From Nitrospirillum sp034427435 (GTDB taxonomy: Bacteria; Pseudomonadota; Alphaproteobacteria; Azospirillales; Azospirillaceae): 64,000 nt of DNA. Below, piece after piece: positions 58,807-64,000 of the stretch (within the stretch, counting starts at the first letter, position 1; every line of letters begins with the position of its first letter). The notes under the pieces were generated by a model. It did no database searches. It worked only from the letters and a program-made list of their open reading frames with translations, and had not been told where the DNA came from. The stretch covers positions 2,232,001 through 2,296,000 of the forward strand of contig NZ_JAXQNP010000002.1 in the NCBI RefSeq assembly GCF_034427435.1. Direction: 5' to 3'. The translations under genes were made by a program, and so were the position numbers.

Positions 58807-59508
58807 TCAGAGGGATTCGTCACTAATGACCAAGCGGTAACCGATGCCGGGTTCGGTCTGAATGATTCCCGGCGCGTTAGGGTCACTTTCAATCTTTTGT
58901 CGCAGCATGCGGATGTAGACGCGCAAGTACTGCACCTCGTCTTCCTTGGCGGGTCCCCAGACTTCCTTGAGGATTTGCCGGTGGGTCAGAATCTTGCCGG
59001 CGTGCGCCGCCAGGAAACGCAACAGATCGAATTCCGTAGGCGACAGGTGCAGCTTCTCCCCACCCCGTGTCACCTGACGGTTGATGAGGTCGATGGCCAA
59101 GCCGCCGGCGTTCACCACCGACCGGCCGCCTTGCTGCTGCACGGCGTGGCGCAGGGCCGCCCGGATGCGGGCCATCAGCTCCGCCGTGCCGAAGGGCTTG
59201 GTGACATAGTCGTCGGCGCCCAGGTCCAGCGCCGCCACTTTGTCCTCCTCCTGGTCGCGGCTGGACAGGATGATGACAGGCGTCGGGCGCTCCGCCTTCA
59301 GCTTGCCCACCAGGTCCAGGCCGTCGCCGTCGGGCAGGCCCAGGTCCAGCAGGACGAGGTCCACGCCGGGCAGGCGGGCCTGCACCAGCCCCTCCTGCGC
59401 CGTCGCCGCCTCCACCAAGGTCCAGCCCTGGGGCGTCAGCACGGCGCGCAGCAGGCGCCGGATGGCGACTTCATCCTCGATGACCAGGATGCGATGGGGT
59501 TTGCTCAT
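58807..59508 (-). CDS. kdpE: KdpE, response regulator for potassium uptake
   Basis: 233 residues of the OmpR/PhoB type: receiver with VIEDEVAIRRLLR, phospho-Asp in LVLLDLGLPDGDGL and KPFG, then a winged-helix DNA-binding domain (LSPTEFDLLRFLAAHAGKI, VQYLRVYIRMLRQKIE). KdpE binds upstream of kdpFABC, which lies outside this window to the right. The gene starts 27 bp after the kdpD stop. Confidence 0.94.
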   Translation of the reverse strand: MSKPHRILVIEDEVAIRRLLRAVLTPQGWTLVEAATAQEGLVQARLPGVDLVLLDLGLPDGDGLDLVGKLKAERPTPVIILSSRDQEEDKVAALDLGADDYVTKPFGTAELMARIRAALRHAVQQQGGRSVVNAGGLAIDLINRQVTRGGEKLHLSPTEFDLLRFLAAHAGKILTHRQILKEVWGPAKEDEVQYLRVYIRMLRQKIESDPNAPGIIQTEPGIGYRLVISDESL

Positions 59509-59535
59509 GATCTCAACTCTGGTCCAGCATGCTCT

Positions 59536-62238
59536 TTACCCGAGAACCCAGGCATCTAGCGCGTCGTCGGTGGGCAAGGTCAATTCGAACACGGCGCCGG
59601 TCCGGTCAGTGCGGTTGGTGGCCTTGATGGTGCCGCCCAGGGCGGTCATGAAACCACGGCAGATGGCCAGCCCCAGGCCGGTGCCGGCCTGGCGGTGGTC
59701 CCGCGCTTCCACCCGGTAGAACTTGTCGAAGATGCGCTCCAGGCTGTCAGGTGGGATGCCCACGCCCTCATCCGTCACGCGGATGACGACGTGGTTGTGC
59801 CGCCGCGCCGCCGACACGGCCACCCGCGCCTCCGGCCCCGAATATTTGGCGGCGTTGTCCAGCAGGTTGAACAGCACCTGTTCCAGCAGCAGATAGTCGG
59901 TGCGCACCAGCGGCAGGTCGGGCGCCAGATCCAGATCCAGCGGCCGGCCGGCCAGCACGGGCCGGGCCCGCTGGGTGGCGGTGTGCACCACGTCCACCAG
60001 GTCCGTCGGCTCGCGGCGGATGTCCAGCCCGGCCTCCAGCCGCGTCATGTCCAGCAGGTTGCGCACGAAGCGGCCCATGCGCTCCGCCTCCACCAGCAGG
60101 TCGCCGGTCAACTGGGCGCGGGTGGCGGGCTCCAGCCCCTCGCCTTCCGTCTTCAAGGTGGTGGCGGTGCCGATGATGGCGGCCAGCGGCGTACGCAGGT
60201 CATGCGACAGCGAGGTCAGCATGGCGGAGCGCAGGCGCTCCGTCTCCCCCTCCAGCCGCGCCTTGTCGATGTCCTGCACCAGCTTGACCCGCTCGATGGC
60301 CACGGCGGCCTGGTCCATGATGGCGTCCAGCAGGCGGCGCTGGTCCGGCGTCAGGATGGGGCCGGGGTCATCGGTGTCCACCCCCACCACCGCAACCACC
60401 CCGCGCTCCGTCCGCACGGGCAGGAACAGGCGCTGGGTGCCGGGCAGCGTGGGGGCACCGCGGCCCGCCGGCTTGGCGTTGTCATAAGCCCAGCGGGCGG
60501 CGGCCAAGTCCATCTCCCCCACCTGGTCCTCGGGCGGATAGCCGGCCTTGACCTCCAGGGCGCCTTGGTCCTCCGGCATCAACAGCACGACCCGCACCTT
60601 CAGCAGCAGAGCCACCTGGTGGGTGGTGGCCCACAGCAAATCCTCCATCTCACCGATGCCGGCCAGCTTGCGCGCGAAGGAGAACATTTGGGCGGTGATG
60701 CGGGCGCGGTTGGCGGCGATGGTGGCCTGCTCCCTCACCCGCGCTGTCAGGCGGCTGGTGAAGACGGCGACGATGGTGAAGAACACCAGCGCCACCACGT
60801 TGGACGGGTCGCGGATGGTGAAGGTGTACAGCGGCGGCAGGAAGAAGAAGTTGTAGGCCAGGACACTGAGGCAGGAGGCGAACAGCGACGGGCCGTAGCC
60901 GTGCAGGATGGCGCTGGCCAGCACCGCCGCGATGTAGACCAGCGACAGGTTGCGCACATCCATGGCGTTGCCCAGCAGGCTGCCCGCCACGGTGGCGAGG
61001 CCCACCATCAGCGTGGCAACGCCATAGGGTTGCCAGGCCAGGCCGCTGGATTCGGGGCGGGTGCGCACCATCTTGGGCGGGATCGTGTCCGCCTCCACCG
61101 CGTCACCGGCGATAACGTGGACGGAAATGGTGCCGGCCTTGCGCACCAGTTCATGCACGACGGAGCCGTGCACGATCTCGAACCAGCGCGGGCGTTCAGA
61201 CTTGCCGATGATGATGTGGGTGAAGTTGTTGGCCCGGGCATAGGCCAGCAGGTCGGTGGCGATGGTGCGGCCGGGCACGGTGATGGCCTCACCCCCCAGT
61301 TGCTCCGCCAGCCGCAGGGTGTCGGCGATGCGGTCGCGCGCCGCCTCGCCCAGGCGCTGGGTGCGCGCGGTCTCGACATACAGAGCGGTGAAGCGGGTCT
61401 TCAGCCGGTCGGCCAAGCGCTTGGCGTAGCGCACCAGGCCGCCGGCGGTCTTGTCTTCCGACACGCAGACCAGCACGCGGTCGCCCGCCGCCCAGGGGCC
61501 CTGGATGGCGTGGCGCTGCATGTAGGACAGCATCTGGTCATCCACCCGCTGCGCCGTGCGCCGCAGCGCCAGCTCGCGCAGGGCGGTCAGGTTGCCGGGG
61601 GAGAAATAGTGCTTCAGCGCCCGCTGCGCCTGCTCGCGGATATAAACCTTGCCCTCGTTCAGGCGCTTGATCAGGTCCTGCGGCGGCAGGTCGATGACCT
61701 CGATCTCATCCGCCATCTCCAGCACGCTGTCGGGCACCGTCTCGCGCACGCGGATGCGGGTGATCTGCGCCACCACATCGTTCAGGCTTTCCACATGCTG
61801 GATGTTCAGGGTGGTCAGCACGTCGATGCCGGCGGCCAGCAGCTCCTCCACATCGGAATAGCGCTTGGCGTGGCGGCTGCCCGCCGCGTTGGTGTGGGCC
61901 AACTCATCCACCAGGGCCAGGCGGGGACGGCGGCGCAGCAGGGCGTCGATGTCCATCTCCTCCAGGGTGCGACCCTTGTACTCCAGCACCCGGCGGGGCA
62001 CGACCTCCAGCCCGGCCAGCATGGCCTCCGTCTCGCGCCGGCCGTGGGTTTCCACCACGCCGACCACAACGTCCACGCCTTCCGCCTTCAGCTGCCGCGC
62101 CGTCTCCAGCATCTGGTAGGTCTTGCCCACGCCGGGGGCGGCGCCCAGGTAGATGCGCAGCTTGCCCCGGCGCTCCTGCATGGCCTGGCTCAACAGGGCG
62201 TCCGGCGACGGGCGGTTGGTGTAGTCGGCGTTGGTCAC
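59536..62238 (-). CDS. kdpD: KdpD, sensor kinase for potassium limitation
   Basis: About 900 residues from GTG 62238. N-terminal KdpD domain with Walker A GAAPGVGKTY, a universal-stress-like domain, four closely spaced membrane helices (DUF4118), a GAF domain, and HisKA/HATPase with the His in TSLSHDLRTPLAA, the N-box and GTGLGLAICRGF. It phosphorylates KdpE when potassium is scarce. The start is not fully certain: the longer frame to 62337 has no family similarity, and GTG 62238 has only a weak ribosome site. Operon order kdpB, C, D, E on the minus strand. Confidence 0.94.
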   Translation of the reverse strand: MTNADYTNRPSPDALLSQAMQERRGKLRIYLGAAPGVGKTYQMLETARQLKAEGVDVVVGVVETHGRRETEAMLAGLEVVPRRVLEYKGRTLEEMDIDALLRRRPRLALVDELAHTNAAGSRHAKRYSDVEELLAAGIDVLTTLNIQHVESLNDVVAQITRIRVRETVPDSVLEMADEIEVIDLPPQDLIKRLNEGKVYIREQAQRALKHYFSPGNLTALRELALRRTAQRVDDQMLSYMQRHAIQGPWAAGDRVLVCVSEDKTAGGLVRYAKRLADRLKTRFTALYVETARTQRLGEAARDRIADTLRLAEQLGGEAITVPGRTIATDLLAYARANNFTHIIIGKSERPRWFEIVHGSVVHELVRKAGTISVHVIAGDAVEADTIPPKMVRTRPESSGLAWQPYGVATLMVGLATVAGSLLGNAMDVRNLSLVYIAAVLASAILHGYGPSLFASCLSVLAYNFFFLPPLYTFTIRDPSNVVALVFFTIVAVFTSRLTARVREQATIAANRARITAQMFSFARKLAGIGEMEDLLWATTHQVALLLKVRVVLLMPEDQGALEVKAGYPPEDQVGEMDLAAARWAYDNAKPAGRGAPTLPGTQRLFLPVRTERGVVAVVGVDTDDPGPILTPDQRRLLDAIMDQAAVAIERVKLVQDIDKARLEGETERLRSAMLTSLSHDLRTPLAAIIGTATTLKTEGEGLEPATRAQLTGDLLVEAERMGRFVRNLLDMTRLEAGLDIRREPTDLVDVVHTATQRARPVLAGRPLDLDLAPDLPLVRTDYLLLEQVLFNLLDNAAKYSGPEARVAVSAARRHNHVVIRVTDEGVGIPPDSLERIFDKFYRVEARDHRQAGTGLGLAICRGFMTALGGTIKATNRTDRTGAVFELTLPTDDALDAWVLG

Positions 62239-62350
62239 GGGTGGTCTTTCGAAGGCCCAAGCGCAAACGGCAAAAGCCGCCGCTTCGGAACGTTGGCCAA
62301 CAATAGCGCCAACGGATCCGAAACGGCGAGCCTTCAACCTTTCAAGACAA

Positions 62351-62962
62351 TCAGTTACCGGACGGGTGCGCCGCGTCCAGGGCGCGGTTCAGCGCCAGGA
62401 CGTTGACGTGCGGCTCCCCGATCAGGCCCAGCAGGCGGCCCTCGACATGGGCGTCCACCAGGCTGCGCACGGCGGCCTCGGTCATGCCGCGCGCCTTCGC
62501 CACGCGCGCCACCTGGTAATAGGCGCCGGCGGCCGAAATGTCGGGGTCCAGGCCGCTGGCCGAGGTGGTCACCAGGTCCACCGGAACCGGATGGTCCTTG
62601 GTGGCGCCATACTTCTCCGCATCCCCCTGGATGCGGTCCACCAGCGCCTTGGAGGTCGGCCCCAGGTTGGAGCCCATGGAGTTGGCGGCGTTGTAGGGGG
62701 CGGCGATAGTCTTGGTGCTGTCGTTGGGGTCGGTGTCGGTGGTCGCCGACGGACGGCCCCAGAAGTATTTCTCCGACGTGAAGTTCTGCCCGATGAGGGT
62801 GGAGCCCACCACCGTGCCGTCCTGGCTGGTGATCAGGCTGCCGGCGGCCTGGCGCGGGAACAGGACATGGGCGATGCGGGTCATGGCCAACGGATAGACC
62901 AGGCCGCAGAGGACGGTGAAGAACAGGGCCAGCGAGATGGCCGGACGGATTTGCTTGAGCAT
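62351..62962 (-). CDS. kdpC: KdpC, potassium-transporting ATPase subunit C
   Basis: 203 residues with one N-terminal membrane helix (AISLALFFTVLCGLVYPLAM) and a periplasmic domain carrying SGLDPDISAAGAYYQVARVAKARG. It stabilises the KdpA-KdpB pump. AAGGAGG lies nine bases before the ATG; the gap to kdpB is 16 bp. Confidence 0.96.
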   Translation of the reverse strand: MLKQIRPAISLALFFTVLCGLVYPLAMTRIAHVLFPRQAAGSLITSQDGTVVGSTLIGQNFTSEKYFWGRPSATTDTDPNDSTKTIAAPYNAANSMGSNLGPTSKALVDRIQGDAEKYGATKDHPVPVDLVTTSASGLDPDISAAGAYYQVARVAKARGMTEAAVRSLVDAHVEGRLLGLIGEPHVNVLALNRALDAAHPSGN

Positions 62963-62978
62963 GGCTCTGAGGCCTCCT

Positions 62979-64000
62979 TTAGGCCAGGCCGACGGCGGTC
63001 ACGACCATGTCGATGGCCTTGATGCCGATGAAGGGGATGATGATGCCGCCCAGGCCATAGACCAGCATGTTGCGTGACAGCAGGCTGGCGGCCGGCAGGG
63101 CGCGATAGCGCACGCCCTTCAGGGCCAGCGGGATCAGCGCGATGATGACCAGGGCGTTGAAGATGATGGCCGACAGGATGGCCGATTGCGGCGTGGCCAG
63201 GTGCATGACGTTCAGCGCGTTCAGCGCCGGGTACAGCCCCGCGAACATCGCCGGGATGATGGCGAAGTACTTGGCCACGTCGTTGGCGATGGAGAAGGTG
63301 GTCAAGGCACCACGGGTCATCAGCAGTTGCTTGCCGATGCCCACGATCTCGATCAGCTTCGTCGGGTCGCTGTCCAAATCCACCATGTTGCCGGCCTCGC
63401 GGGCGGCCTGGGTGCCGGTGTTCATGGCGACACCCACGTCCGCCTGGGCCAGGGCCGGGGCGTCGTTGGTGCCGTCGCCGCACATGGCGACCAGGCGGCC
63501 CTCGGCCTGTTCCTTGCGGATCAGGGCCAGCTTGTCCTCCGGCGTGGCCTGGGCCAGGAAGTCATCCACACCCGCCTCGGCCGCGATGGCGGCGGCGGTC
63601 AGCGGGTTGTCGCCGGTGATCATCACCGTGCGGATGCCCATGCGGCGCAGCTCGGCGAAGCGGTCGCGGATGCCGCCCTTGATGATGTCCTTCAGGTAGA
63701 TGACGCCCAGCACCCGGTCGTTGCGCACCACCGCCAGGGGGGTGCCGCCGGCCTTGGCGATGCGCTCGGTGATGGCCTCCAGCTCCGGATGGCGCACCGG
63801 CTGGCTGCCGCGCAGGGCCGCCACATGGCGCAGCACGGCGTCCACCGCACCCTTGCGGATCTGGATGACGCCATCCCCATTTTCACTGGCCAGATCAACA
63901 CCGCTCATGCGCGTCTGGGCGGCGAAGGGGACGAAGCGGGCGTTCAGGCCGCCCATGTCCTTGCCGCGCAGGCCATACTTCTCCTTGGCCAGCACGACGA
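62979..64000 (-). CDS. kdpB: KdpB, potassium-transporting P-type ATPase, C-terminal part
   Basis: The gene runs off the right edge; about 340 residues of the C-terminal half are present. Seen: the nucleotide-binding domain region (GDNPLTAAAIAAEAGVDDFLAQATPEDKLALI), the hinge motif MCGDGTNDAPALAQADVGVAMNTG, NMVDLDSDPTKL and the last membrane helices ending near MVVTAVGLA (all quoted in part). It energises high-affinity potassium uptake through KdpA. KdpF and KdpA are expected to the right. Confidence 0.95.
   Translation of the reverse strand, partial: VVLAKEKYGLRGKDMGGLNARFVPFAAQTRMSGVDLASENGDGVIQIRKGAVDAVLRHVAALRGSQPVRHPELEAITERIAKAGGTPLAVVRNDRVLGVIYLKDIIKGGIRDRFAELRRMGIRTVMITGDNPLTAAAIAAEAGVDDFLAQATPEDKLALIRKEQAEGRLVAMCGDGTNDAPALAQADVGVAMNTGTQAAREAGNMVDLDSDPTKLIEIVGIGKQLLMTRGALTTFSIANDVAKYFAIIPAMFAGLYPALNALNVMHLATPQSAILSAIIFNALVIIALIPLALKGVRYRALPAASLLSRNMLVYGLGGIIIPFIGIKAIDMVVTAVGLA

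Noticed and set aside
59695..62406. 903-codon frame opposite kdpD
   Set aside because: Antisense artefact; composition is a string of Gln, His and Gly without structure.

Overview
The window is GC-rich chromosomal DNA with dense genes, high-GC third codon positions and long spurious antisense reading frames. Gene content and order (rpoZ, a single long RelA/SpoT, DUF2062, pdxJ, acpS, lepB and rnc in one block, plus gatB, a FixJ-era style XRE regulator and several c-di-GMP and chemotaxis proteins) point to an alphaproteobacterium, most likely a free-living or plant-associated member of the Rhodospirillales/Azospirillaceae. The family assignment is inference; no rRNA is present.

Layout. 1-3145: copper efflux operon copA-cueR, read leftwards from a textbook MerR-type promoter. 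3534-5189: c-di-GMP phosphodiesterase. 5229-17340: housekeeping block on the minus strand (folK, rpoZ, rsh, DUF2062, pdxJ, acpS, lepB, rnc, then era), with era separated from rnc by an accessory group (M23 peptidase, a YqjI/YqjH-like metal-responsive ferric reductase pair, glycerophosphodiesterase). 17642-23858: labA-like NYN protein, uracil-DNA glycosylase, smpB, dapA, lytic transglycosylase, a small protein and an XRE regulator. 23981-26404: a large unrecognised exported protein. 26470-30424: PhnA-like protein, a PadR plus SEDS-like membrane protein pair, tRNA-Ser and gatB. 30699-39846: chemoreceptor with a C-terminal PilZ-like domain, a CHASE/PAS hybrid kinase, a Tim44-like protein and an exported S10 peptidase. 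39875-44463: MacA-MacB-NodT efflux operon. 44464-46233: AT-richer island with a large palindrome, a 59-codon ORF, a thioredoxin fused to an unknown domain and a further orphan ORF. 46304-53860: two MFS exporters, SMP-30 lactonase, one IS5-family element with 4-bp target repeats that clips an SDR gene, a small triple-repeat exported protein, a glutathione transferase and DUF2267. 53832-58663: exported GH31 glycosidase, EF-hand protein, CBS-BON protein, PTS EIIA. 58807-64000: kdpE, kdpD, kdpC and the end of kdpB (potassium uptake and its two-component control).

Two points affect how the annotation should be read. First, five genes (copA, labA-like, udg, slt, and the MFS exporter at 46304) are each broken by what looks like one missing base in a run of G or C; this pattern suggests homopolymer undercalls in the assembly. 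Second, one of these, in copA, falls exactly on a canonical -1 slippery heptamer after the first metal-binding domain, the place where other bacteria use programmed frameshifting to make a copper chaperone, so a real recoding event remains possible there.

The most interesting uncharacterised items are the PadR-controlled SEDS-like protein that seems to lack the catalytic loop motif, the thioredoxin-fusion island, the 807-residue exported orphan, and the copA slippery site. No CRISPR array, prophage or complete secretion system was seen.
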